From NCBI GenBank assembly GCA_945865355.1, contig CAMBDN010000004.1:1-29530 (forward strand): a stretch of 29,530 bases of DNA, read 5' to 3'. Position 1 is the stretch's first letter. Every line of letters begins with the position of its first letter. The DNA comes from Legionella genomosp. 1 (GTDB lineage: Bacteria > Pseudomonadota > Gammaproteobacteria > Legionellales > Legionellaceae). The position numbers and the translations under genes were made by a program. Of the stretch, positions 8,048-15,263 are shown in pieces. The notes below the pieces were generated by a model. The model searched no databases. It saw only the letters and a list, made by a program, of their open reading frames with translations, and had not been told where the DNA came from.

Positions 8048-8291
8048 ATGTCTGATGAAACCCAAGTCTTTACCAATTTTCAGCAAGCCCTTCATCTTTA
8101 TAGAATTACAGTCAAATAAATAAAAGCCATCAAGGGTATTTGAAAATCCGGAGCTCGCCGAGGGCGAACGAATTGTTGCCACGCCAACGTTGGTAAAAGG
8201 AATCCCTGGGCCCATACAGAAAGTAATTTTAGATTTTAGTAGTAAGGAGAAATTGTTATTAGGGATGGATTTAATATTACAAAATGGGTAA
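8048..8291 (+). pseudogene. kaiB relic (frameshifted and internally deleted)
   Basis: A good ribosome site (AAGGAG at 8034-8039) precedes an ATG that reads MSDETQVFTNFQQALHLYRI and stops after 23 codons. Downstream, in another frame, comes VFENPELAEGERIVATPTLV, then KGIPGPIQKVILDFSS and LLLGMDLILQNG, ending at TAA 8289-8291. This tail matches the KaiB C-terminal half (N-P-x-L-A-E-x-E-x-I-V-A-T-P-T-L, then D-L-S, then G-L-D-L). The N-terminal piece resembles the long N-terminus of proteobacterial KaiB proteins. The middle, with the L-Y-V-T-G-M-T-P-x-S strand-turn, is missing, and the total span of 244 bp is not a multiple of three. No kaiC follows; the next gene is PAS-GGDEF-EAL. Confidence 0.82.
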
Positions 8292-8297
8292 CGACAC

Positions 8298-10013
8298 GTG
8301 TCAAAAAATGAAACATTATCGGCTTTAAAAGCGAAACTGAGCTCACAAAGCGACGAAATCAAGCATCTTAAATCCAAGTTGGCATTGAGTCATTCAGCCT
8401 TTTTGAATATCGTTGGTAAAAGCTTGGATGGGGTGATTATCCTTGATCAGAATAAAATGGTTGTTTATACCAATTATACAGCCATCAAATTATTCGATCG
8501 TAATATTGCCGATTTATTAGGTGAGCCATTAGACATAGATTTTAATCCGAAGGGATTGGTGGATAGTGATGAAACGACAGCTGAAATATTAATTCCAAAA
8601 GTCGGTGGTAATCAGGTGATATGTGAAGTTTCTGTTCTCAAAACGGAATGGAATAACGAAGCATGCTATGTGGTGAGTTTTCGTGATATTACGGAGCGGA
8701 AAAAAACCGAAGAAATTCTCGAACATATGTCTACCCATGATTACCTCACTGATTTAGCCAATCGTGCTTATTTTGAGCGGCTGCTTGAGCAAGCGATACA
8801 ACGTCCTGGTCATCAACCGTTAGCTTTAATTTATCTGGATTTAGATCATTTTAAAATGATCAATGATACTTTTGGCCATGTTACCGGTGATCAATTGCTT
8901 AAAGCGGTGTCTGCTGCATTGCTGCAATGTGTTCAACCTGGCGATGTTGTTGCAAGACTGGGTGGTGATGAGTTCGCCTTAATTTTAAATTCTATAAGAA
9001 ACGCTGATGATGCAGTGACGGTTTCCAAAACGATATTAAGTCAGCTCAGGAATATTTTTTATCTTGAGGGGAACGAGGTGTCAATTAATGCCAGCATAGG
9101 CATTGCGGTGTATCCTTATGGGGGCTCTCATGCCGCAGAGCTTCTTAAAAATGCTGATTTAGCGATGTACGTCGCTAAAAGCAAGGGGAAGGATCAATAT
9201 CAAATTTTTTCTGGTGAGTTAAGTCAACAGAGCATTGAACACCTGCATGTACTGAATGGTTTAAGGCATGTGATACCAAACCAAGAGTTGTTCATTGAGT
9301 ATCAGCCGATCATTGATCTTAAAACGTTATTGTGTTGTGGCGTTGAAGCATTGGTGCGCTGGAGGCATCCGACGTTAGGGGTGCTTTTTCCGGACCATTT
9401 TTTGTTTCATGCTGAACGGGCTGGGGTGATGCCATCGTTCAGTCGATGGATTATTAAACAGGTCTTCGACGATTATGAACGCTATCATTTGGAGTCGTTG
9501 AAGTATATCTCTATTAACTTATCAGCGACCGATTTTAGTGCTTCTTTAGAGGGAAGCTCTATATTTTCGTATTTGAATGAATTAGAACTTCCTAACAGCA
9601 AACTCATTATCGAATTAACGGAGTCGGCGTTTATTCATCACCCGGAGCTTATTTTAAATAAATTTAACCATCTGAAAGAGCAAGGAATTAGGATTGCGAT
9701 TGACGATTATGGTACCGGATATTCTTCCCTCAGCCTTCTTAAACAATTACCAGTATCCATCATGAAAATTGATAAGAGTTTTATTGCGGACATTGGCACC
9801 GATAGTAATGACAGGATTATTGTTAACTCGACGATTCAGCTAGCGCATAATCTGGGACTAAAAGTGGTTGCTGAAGGGGTAGAAACAGAAGAGCAACTCG
9901 ACTTTCTCAAAAAACATAATTGTGACTATATACAAGGGAATTATTTTTCAAAACCGTTAGAGATAAAGAAGTTAAAAGCCTTCCTAGAACGTCCACTTCG
10001 CAAGGATAAATAA
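8298..10013 (+). CDS. PAS-GGDEF-EAL cyclic-di-GMP signalling protein
   Basis: The 571-residue protein has a short N-terminal coiled coil (LKAKLSSQSDEIKHLKSKL), a PAS domain (about 31-138, ending VVSFRDITERKK) and a GGDEF domain with an intact RLGGDEFALI. Its allosteric I-site is lost: Q-P-G-D stands where R-x-x-D should be. The EAL domain keeps GVEALVRW, the Asn of INLSA, ELTES, DDYGTGYSSL, IDKSFI, AEGVET and QGNYFSKPL, so it should be a competent phosphodiesterase. Both c-di-GMP synthesis and breakdown are possible. It starts at GTG 8298, seven bases after the kaiB relic, with no clear ribosome site, and so was probably once coupled to an upstream kai gene. No signal peptide or membrane segment is present, so it is cytoplasmic. 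Its 3' end overlaps pagP by 30 bp on the opposite strand. Confidence 0.92.
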   Translation: MSKNETLSALKAKLSSQSDEIKHLKSKLALSHSAFLNIVGKSLDGVIILDQNKMVVYTNYTAIKLFDRNIADLLGEPLDIDFNPKGLVDSDETTAEILIPKVGGNQVICEVSVLKTEWNNEACYVVSFRDITERKKTEEILEHMSTHDYLTDLANRAYFERLLEQAIQRPGHQPLALIYLDLDHFKMINDTFGHVTGDQLLKAVSAALLQCVQPGDVVARLGGDEFALILNSIRNADDAVTVSKTILSQLRNIFYLEGNEVSINASIGIAVYPYGGSHAAELLKNADLAMYVAKSKGKDQYQIFSGELSQQSIEHLHVLNGLRHVIPNQELFIEYQPIIDLKTLLCCGVEALVRWRHPTLGVLFPDHFLFHAERAGVMPSFSRWIIKQVFDDYERYHLESLKYISINLSATDFSASLEGSSIFSYLNELELPNSKLIIELTESAFIHHPELILNKFNHLKEQGIRIAIDDYGTGYSSLSLLKQLPVSIMKIDKSFIADIGTDSNDRIIVNSTIQLAHNLGLKVVAEGVETEEQLDFLKKHNCDYIQGNYFSKPLEIKKLKAFLERPLRKDK

Positions 10014-10541
10014 TACATGACCTGTCTCCGCGTTACCCGGAATATATGTTGCCGCTAAGGTGGCTCGGCGGTAATTGAAAGTAAGCCACGGCAATACTCC
10101 CGGGAAAGGGATTCTGTGAAGTATGTCGGCACGTGAAGTAACCAATATAGAGTAGCCTGCGCCAAGACGGGTGTTTTCATTGACGTGATAAATCTTCATA
10201 AACCCATAGCCCGCGGCAGGTTCTATCTTTTTGTGAGAGTCAAGAAAGGCAAACGCAGAGAGCCCGTGCCAATCGCCATCCTCATCATAGAAGCCCTTAC
10301 CAAGGCCCCCTCCCCATGCTAATTCGTTATATCTATCAATTTTCTCGGGACCGTATATGTAGCGGTTATGCCAAGCGTAACCGGTGACATAAAGCTCCGT
10401 ATCCCCTTGGTACCAAATTTGATGCAAGCGATGACAAAAGTGCTTGATAAAAGAGGGGCCCTTTTGGCAGTCGGTGTTGTCTTGGGCGGCTACGAGTTGC
10501 TGCGATGTGAACAACAATAAGAAAATAAGTACGCGCTTCAT
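9984..10541 (-). CDS. pagP: Lipid A palmitoyltransferase PagP (Rcp-like)
   Basis: The 185-residue precursor has a Sec signal peptide (MKRVLIFLLLFTSQQLVAAQ, cleaved near residue 19-20). An outer-membrane barrel follows, with PagP landmarks YAWHNRYIYGPEKIDRYNEL, WGGGLGKG and FAFLDSHKKIEPAAGYGF. The catalytic triad is intact: His58, Asp101 and Ser102, with a 43-residue His-to-Asp spacing identical to E. coli His33/Asp76. The C-terminus ends in Phe (KWTF), as in outer-membrane barrels. It transfers palmitate from phospholipid to lipid A, which in Legionella gives resistance to cationic peptides (the rcp gene). It is convergent with the c-di-GMP gene and divergent from the permease. Confidence 0.93.
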   Translation of the reverse strand: MKRVLIFLLLFTSQQLVAAQDNTDCQKGPSFIKHFCHRLHQIWYQGDTELYVTGYAWHNRYIYGPEKIDRYNELAWGGGLGKGFYDEDGDWHGLSAFAFLDSHKKIEPAAGYGFMKIYHVNENTRLGAGYSILVTSRADILHRIPFPGVLPWLTFNYRRATLAATYIPGNAETGHVLFILAKWTF

Positions 10542-10595
10542 TTGTTATGCAGCATAGGTAAAGTTTCTCAACAATACTGTTTAATGATAAAGTTC

Positions 10596-10624
10596 ATTAT
10601 ACGTGCCCTATCTGGGTGATTAAG
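10596..10624 (-). promoter_or_regulatory. Predicted sigma-70 promoter of pagP
   Basis: On the minus strand a perfect TATAAT (10596-10601) lies 17 bp downstream of CTTAAT (10619-10624). Transcription would start near 10589, leaving a leader of about 48 nt before the pagP ATG. The poor -35 hexamer matches the CTTAAT half-site I recall for PmrA-type response regulators of Legionella, so activator dependence is possible. Only one half-site is clear. Confidence 0.4.
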
Positions 10625-10652
10625 TGGCTACGCATTCAGCGGACATACTAAC

Positions 10653-12023
10653 ATGGACTTGTTTCGTAAAAAAGCAATTAATAATTCGATAATTGACCGA
10701 GAGCATTTCCGTCAATGCTTATCCGCGTTAGATCTTACTCTCCTTGGCGTTGGGGCGATTATTGGTGCTGGTATTTTTGTTCTCACGGGCGTTGTCGCAG
10801 CGACTCATACCGGGCCTGCTATTGTTTATTCATATGTGATGGCGGGATTGGCATGTGCATTTGCCGCACTTTCATATGCCGAGTTGGCGGCCATGATTGG
10901 TGGCTGCGGAAGCGCTTATGGCTATGCGTATGCTGGGTTTGGCGAGTTGATTGCTTGGATCGTGGGTTGGGATTTATTACTGGAATATGCTATTTCTGTT
11001 TCCGCCGTTTCCGTTGGTTGGAGTAGCTATTGTGCCGACATATTAGCGGCACTTAAAATTCCTTTTCCCGTGGCTTTATTGCATGGCCCAATTGGTGGTG
11101 GAATAGTGGATATTTTATCCATGGCCATTATCGGTGCATTGACGGTGCTATTGATTTTAGGAATAAAGTCGAGCGTTCGCTTTAATAACCTGATGGTCCT
11201 CATTAAATTGTTGGTTATTTGTTTATTTATTGCTATTGCCTCGATGAATGTTGATCCCCAAAACTGGGTTCCATTTTCCCCTTTTGGCTGGGCGGGAGTG
11301 ATGAAGGGGGCTTCATTAATTTTCTTTGCTTATATTGGGTTTGATGCGGTATCGACAGCAGCAGAGGAGGCAATTAACCCACAACGCGACATTCCTATTG
11401 GTATACTTGGGTCTTTGGTCATTTGTACCATCCTTTATATTGTGGTGTCAGGGCTCCTGACGGGTATTGTTAAATACACTGACCTAAATGTGGCATCACC
11501 GATCAGTCAATCATTATTGATGTTGGGTTATAAACTCGCTGCGGGTCTCGTCGGGGTTGGAGCAATAGCCGGTTTAACCACGGTGATGTTGGTCCTTTTT
11601 TTCGGATTGAGCCGCATTTTTTTTGCGATGGCTCGCGATGGGCTATTGCCACAATATTTTGCATTGACTCATAAGAAAACAAAAACGCCAGCACGTATTA
11701 TTGTGCTTTGTGGTGTATTGATGGCGTTGATAGCGGGTCTCGTCCCTCTTGATGGTCTGGCGGAGCTGGTTAACATTGGTACGCTTTTTGCGTTTATTAT
11801 TGTTTGTGTTGGGGTTATGGTGCTGCGCTATCGTCAACCGGATTTGAAGCGCCCATTCAAAGTGCCATTTATGCCCTTTATTCCCATTATGGGGGTTATT
11901 TGTTGCTCTTATCTTATTGCTTATTTACCCTGGGTGACGCTGTTGCGCTTTGGGATTTGGATGTTTCTTGGGATGATTGTTTATTTTACCTTTAGTCGCA
12001 GGAATAGTGTATTGGCGAGATAG
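10653..12023 (+). CDS. APC-superfamily amino-acid permease (cationic amino acid transporter type)
   Basis: The 456-residue polytopic membrane protein has about 12 predicted helices. The first helix carries the substrate-binding glycine motif GVGAIIGAGIFVLTG (about 32-46), then SYAELAAMIGGCGSAYGYAY, and later FAYIGFDAVSTAAEEAINPQ with the acidic E-E-A-x-N-P motif of the YfnA/CAT group. The C-terminal region LKRPFKVPFMPFIPIMGVIC is also typical of that group. It is expected in the inner membrane, importing amino acids with protons. Substrate choice is not readable. No strong ribosome site is visible; ATG 10653 is the most natural start by homology (short basic N-terminus, then DLTLLGVGAIIG). 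Confidence 0.88.
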   Translation: MDLFRKKAINNSIIDREHFRQCLSALDLTLLGVGAIIGAGIFVLTGVVAATHTGPAIVYSYVMAGLACAFAALSYAELAAMIGGCGSAYGYAYAGFGELIAWIVGWDLLLEYAISVSAVSVGWSSYCADILAALKIPFPVALLHGPIGGGIVDILSMAIIGALTVLLILGIKSSVRFNNLMVLIKLLVICLFIAIASMNVDPQNWVPFSPFGWAGVMKGASLIFFAYIGFDAVSTAAEEAINPQRDIPIGILGSLVICTILYIVVSGLLTGIVKYTDLNVASPISQSLLMLGYKLAAGLVGVGAIAGLTTVMLVLFFGLSRIFFAMARDGLLPQYFALTHKKTKTPARIIVLCGVLMALIAGLVPLDGLAELVNIGTLFAFIIVCVGVMVLRYRQPDLKRPFKVPFMPFIPIMGVICCSYLIAYLPWVTLLRFGIWMFLGMIVYFTFSRRNSVLAR

Positions 12024-12259
12024 AATCAACGCTCAAACCCCATAAATTTTCGGACAAACTTGCTCTTGCCGTTGGTCATCGAAAAGGGGGGTATCAATGA
12101 GGGTGGTGCTCTCCTCAGTACGCCATATACGGATTAGTGGTTATGCCTCTCATCCAATTGCTCTTCAAAATAGCTATCACGGAGGCCATATTTGGTTATG
12201 CTAAATACGACCCCCGGTTCAGTGCATAGCTACCCGGTTTACGAGCTATCTCTTAAGCG

Positions 12260-12361
12260 TTAGGCTTCTTGCTTTTTGGCTCTTTTTGCAGCTCTTTTTT
12301 CAGTGGCTGTTTTTGCCGGTTTCTTTTTGGTTTCTTTCTTACGCTCTTGGCCTTTGCTCAT
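12260..12361 (-). CDS. Small lysine-rich MSKGQ protein
   Basis: A 33-codon ORF begins ATG 12361 and reads MSKGQERKKETKKKPAKTAT, then ends EKRAAKRAKKQEA. More than a third of the residues are Lys or Arg. The GTGAG just upstream is a usable ribosome site. Short proteins starting MSKGQ-x-R-K-K-E-x-K-K-P occur in many gammaproteobacteria, from memory, usually as unannotated or hypothetical genes with no known role; RNA or DNA binding would be a guess. It lies 82 bp downstream of the PiT gene on the same strand. The 236 bp between it and the permease stop show no recognisable gene or hairpin. Confidence 0.65.
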   Translation of the reverse strand: MSKGQERKKETKKKPAKTATEKRAAKRAKKQEA

Positions 12362-12442
12362 TTTTTATCTCACGTAGTTAGTCTAACGGTAATAGAAATG
12401 GTTTACAGAGTTATGTTACAAAAAAAACAACCATAAGAAAAC

Positions 12443-13435
12443 CTAATGTATGACTAAAATAATTGCTCCTGACACGATACCGGCTGCAGGTATGGTGAAC
12501 AACCACGATAATAAAATGAGTCTTATCATCGGCCACTGGGTACCACCTCCGCCGCCGCTAACAAGACCCACCCCTGCAATGGAACCGGTTACAGTTTGCG
12601 TCGTTGATACCGGTACTCCAAATTCAGTAGCAGCTAGGATTATGGCAGCAGCACTGGTCTCGGCCGCACAACCGCGTAACGTATTGAGCTTTGTAATTTT
12701 GGTACCCATGGTATTTACAATGCGCCACCCGCCAGCCAAGGTTCCTAAGCTTATCACTGCTTGGCAAGAAAGAACGACCCAAAAAGGGATATGAAATGGG
12801 CCGTCGATCCATGAGGTTGAAAACAAGAGCACGGCAATAATGCCCATCGTTTTTTGTGCATCATTGCTGCCGTGGGTCAAACTTAATAGTGCCGAAGAGG
12901 CCAATTGGAAACCTTTGAATAGGCGATGCAGCGATTGTTCACTTTTATGGCGCAATAATCGAGTTAAGCAAAAAGTGAAGAGAGCGCTAATTAATAAGCC
13001 CAGAACAGGGGAAACAAAGATACCTATTGCAACTTTGATAAATCCCGATAGTTTTAAACTAGCTATCCCACCTCGGACGATAGCGGCACCGGCAAGCCCA
13101 CCAATGAGCGCATGTGATGAACTTGATGGTAGCCCATAGTACCACGTTAACAAATTCCAAAAAATTGCGCCAATCAGTGCGGCGAAAATAAGTTTGGGAT
13201 CGATAAGGCTAGTATCTATCAAGTCATAACCTACTGTTTTGGCGACCATCAAGGTGAAAAAAATAAAGGCGATTAGGTTAAAAAATGCGGCCCAGACTAC
13301 GGCTTGGCGTGGTGTTAATACACCCGTTGTCACAATGGTGGCGATAGAATTCGCGGCATCATGAAAACCATTAATAAAATCAAAAATATAAGCGATTAAA
13401 ATAACGCTTAATATAAAAAGCGTACTCTGGTCCAT
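12443..13435 (-). CDS. Inorganic phosphate transporter, PiT family
   Basis: The 330-residue membrane protein has the two inverted PiT signature repeats: FINGFHDAANSIATIVTTGV at about 20-39 and LSLTHGSNDAQKTMGIIAV in the second half. It also has GLPSSSSHALIGGLAGAAI and the matching second-half GVPVSTTQTVTGSIAG. About nine to ten helices are expected, with proton- or cation-coupled phosphate uptake. The length is short for PitA of E. coli (about 500) but normal for compact bacterial PiT proteins. No DUF47/PhoU-like partner gene is adjacent, which is the usual companion of this compact form. The start lies 13 bp after the coq7 stop, so the two are probably co-transcribed. Confidence 0.92.
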   Translation of the reverse strand: MDQSTLFILSVILIAYIFDFINGFHDAANSIATIVTTGVLTPRQAVVWAAFFNLIAFIFFTLMVAKTVGYDLIDTSLIDPKLIFAALIGAIFWNLLTWYYGLPSSSSHALIGGLAGAAIVRGGIASLKLSGFIKVAIGIFVSPVLGLLISALFTFCLTRLLRHKSEQSLHRLFKGFQLASSALLSLTHGSNDAQKTMGIIAVLLFSTSWIDGPFHIPFWVVLSCQAVISLGTLAGGWRIVNTMGTKITKLNTLRGCAAETSAAAIILAATEFGVPVSTTQTVTGSIAGVGLVSGGGGGTQWPMIRLILLSWLFTIPAAGIVSGAIILVIH

Positions 13436-13448
13436 GGGCTGAGCCCCC

Positions 13449-14090
13449 TTAGATGTGATAACTACTTTTTGTCAGTAATCGTGATACTCCATGCATCAAT
13501 TGTTTGATCATAAAAGGTAATTCAGCAGCTCCTGCTGCAGCGGCTTCTTCTGCATGATGCGTTTCATCGTCCTGCATTTTAGAAAGAATGGCCTTTGATT
13601 TTATATCTTGTGGTGGCAAATGTTGTAAATGCTGTTGTAAGTGGTTGCTTACTTGACGTTCTGTTTCGGCAACAAAACCAAGACTCCAGCGATCGCCTGC
13701 AAGACCTGCGAGCGCACCAAGCATCAGTGAGCCACTGTACCAAAGAGGATTAAGCAAGCTAGGGTGGCTATCGAGTTCTCTTAAGCGTTGCTCGCACCAG
13801 GCAAGGTGCTCAACTTCTTCTTTCGCAGCCATCGACATTTGTTCTTTTACCGCGGTTAATTTGGCTGTCATCGCCTGTCCTTGGTAAAGTGCTTGGGCAC
13901 AGACTTCGCCCGCATGGTTGACGCGCATTAAGCCGGCTACATGTCGCCGTTCTTGCGAGCTTAAAGATGGCTCAGTTATTTCTTGTCCTGGATTAGGTCT
14001 AGAACTGTTTCGTTTATTGGGCACAAGTAGTGTGCGCAAGGCGGTATCTATTTCGCATAGTAGTTTATCAATGGGACTTAATTGGTGCAT
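13449..14090 (-). CDS. coq7: Demethoxyubiquinone hydroxylase Coq7
   Basis: The 213-residue protein has a di-iron carboxylate core: MRVNHAGEVCAQALYQGQ (first Glu), EEVEHLAWCEQRL (E-x-x-H), FVAETERQVSNHL, and DDETHHAEEAAAAGAAELP (E-x-x-H). These match Coq7, which hydroxylates demethoxyubiquinone in ubiquinone biosynthesis as the oxygen-dependent alternative to UbiF. The start is placed at ATG 14090 (MHQLSPIDKLLCEID), which resembles the family N-terminus. ATG 14114, eight codons upstream, is also open and has AGG close by, so the choice is not firm. It lies upstream of the PiT gene on the same strand. Confidence 0.92.
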   Translation of the reverse strand: MHQLSPIDKLLCEIDTALRTLLVPNKRNSSRPNPGQEITEPSLSSQERRHVAGLMRVNHAGEVCAQALYQGQAMTAKLTAVKEQMSMAAKEEVEHLAWCEQRLRELDSHPSLLNPLWYSGSLMLGALAGLAGDRWSLGFVAETERQVSNHLQQHLQHLPPQDIKSKAILSKMQDDETHHAEEAAAAGAAELPFMIKQLMHGVSRLLTKSSYHI

Positions 14091-14214
14091 AGCTACATCA
14101 ATTCCTATTAGCATGTACCTGAAGCGCTATATGTTAGCGTGATTAGGCAGCGGTTTGAAGCTGTAAGATATATTTAACCTAGAAACAGTAGCCGATTCAA
14201 CTTGTTTCGCTAAT

Positions 14215-15069
14215 TTACTCAATAACAACGGTTTGCTCTTGTTGACCGATGCCGCTGATAGCAAGAATCACTTTGTCATTGGGTTTCAAAAACATATTTT
14301 CGCCCCAAGATTTTGCATTACCGGGGGCTGAGCCCATGGAAATAATATCACCCGGATAAAGGGTGAAATATTGGCTTAAATAACTAATAACTTCTTCATC
14401 ATTATGAATGTAGTCGCTGGTATTAAAATCTTGGCGCAATGTACCGTTAACCCAAAGTTTAATTTGTAGATCGCTTGAATTGGGTACTTCATCCTTGGTG
14501 ACCAGATAAGGGCCAATCGGTGCTGAATTATCAAACCCTTTGCCTTTGGTGTATTGATTATCTTCCGTTTCAAGTTGTAAAAAGCGCTCGGATAAATCAT
14601 TGATACAGGTGTAACCCAGGATGTGATCTTTAGCCTGGTCTTTGGGAATGTATTTTCCTTTTTTGCCAATGACGATGCCCAGTTCTGCTTCCCAATCCAA
14701 TTTTTTGGTATGGCGGGTATATAGAATAGGATCGTATGGTCCGCAAACAGAGGTACTTGGTTTTAGAAAAACGATCATCTCTTTTGCAGAAATAGGAGCA
14801 ACACCCATTTGTTCTGTATGCAGTCTTGAGTTATAGCCCACGCAAATTACTTTTCCCGGCGCACCAATGCAAGCGCCAATACGCACATTTTGTGGAACCA
14901 GTGGCAATTGAGTTATATCTAGCGATATTAAGTGTTGGATAAGATCAAGACGACTAAAATGTTCTGGTCTAAAGTCGGGAATGCAGTTGGATAGATCACG
15001 TATATTGCCCTGATCATCAATTATGCCAGGCTTTTCTTCCCCAGCATTACCATACCTGACCAATTTCAT
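14215..15069 (-). CDS. Fumarylacetoacetate hydrolase (FAH) family protein
   Basis: The 284-residue protein has the short N-terminal domain MKLVRYGNAGEEKPGIIDDQ and the FAH core: KVICVGYNSRLHTEQMG, LDWEAELGIVIGKKGKYIP with the two metal-binding Glu residues, CINDLSERFLQ, GPYLVTKDEVPN, and a C-terminal LYPGDIISMGSAPGNAKSWG. Members cleave C-C bonds of acylpyruvates or decarboxylate oxaloacetate with Mg2+. The YNSRLHTEQMG form is that of the ureidoglycolate-lyase/2,4-diketo-hydrolase branch, which is only loosely predictive. No catabolic neighbours are present, so the substrate is unknown. Confidence 0.88.
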   Translation of the reverse strand: MKLVRYGNAGEEKPGIIDDQGNIRDLSNCIPDFRPEHFSRLDLIQHLISLDITQLPLVPQNVRIGACIGAPGKVICVGYNSRLHTEQMGVAPISAKEMIVFLKPSTSVCGPYDPILYTRHTKKLDWEAELGIVIGKKGKYIPKDQAKDHILGYTCINDLSERFLQLETEDNQYTKGKGFDNSAPIGPYLVTKDEVPNSSDLQIKLWVNGTLRQDFNTSDYIHNDEEVISYLSQYFTLYPGDIISMGSAPGNAKSWGENMFLKPNDKVILAISGIGQQEQTVVIE

Positions 15070-15188
15070 AAAGCTTCCCCTGTTAATGCCGCGATGTAGC
15101 TAATCGTATTAGCATCATTTATACATTCATTATAGCTAGAGTAATCGTAAATAAATTGGACTTCATACCGTATTTTTACGGACATTGC

Positions 15189-15255
15189 GAGCGACGTAGC
15201 AACCCAGTGGCCTTGACGGGAGTCTATTAGGCCGCTGGGTTATACTACGTTGCTC
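15189..15255. repeat. REP-like intergenic palindrome
   Basis: The left arm (15189-15212: GAGC, ACGTAG, AACCCAG, GGCC blocks) pairs with the right arm (15230-15255: GGCC, CTGGGTT, CTACGT, GCTC blocks) across a 17-base loop, with only a few mismatches. The flank CATTGCGAGCGACGTAGCAA recalls the dispersed CATTGCGAGCG-type palindromes of many intracellular bacteria (from memory). It lies between the FAH gene and the stop of the coiled-coil gene, so a transcript of the latter would end in this hairpin. Confidence 0.7.
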
Positions 15256-15263
15256 TATGGTTT

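Noticed and set aside
12180..12240. CCCCCGGTTCAGTGC as a possible tRNA T-arm
   Set aside because: No matching acceptor, D or anticodon arms could be folded around it.
12421..12442. A-run (T-run on the minus strand) after the PiT gene as an intrinsic terminator
   Set aside because: No stable GC-rich stem precedes the T-run.
12450..13139. Open frames on the plus strand opposite the PiT gene
   Set aside because: The PiT signatures on the minus strand explain the region; the opposite frames have no recognisable motif or ribosome site.
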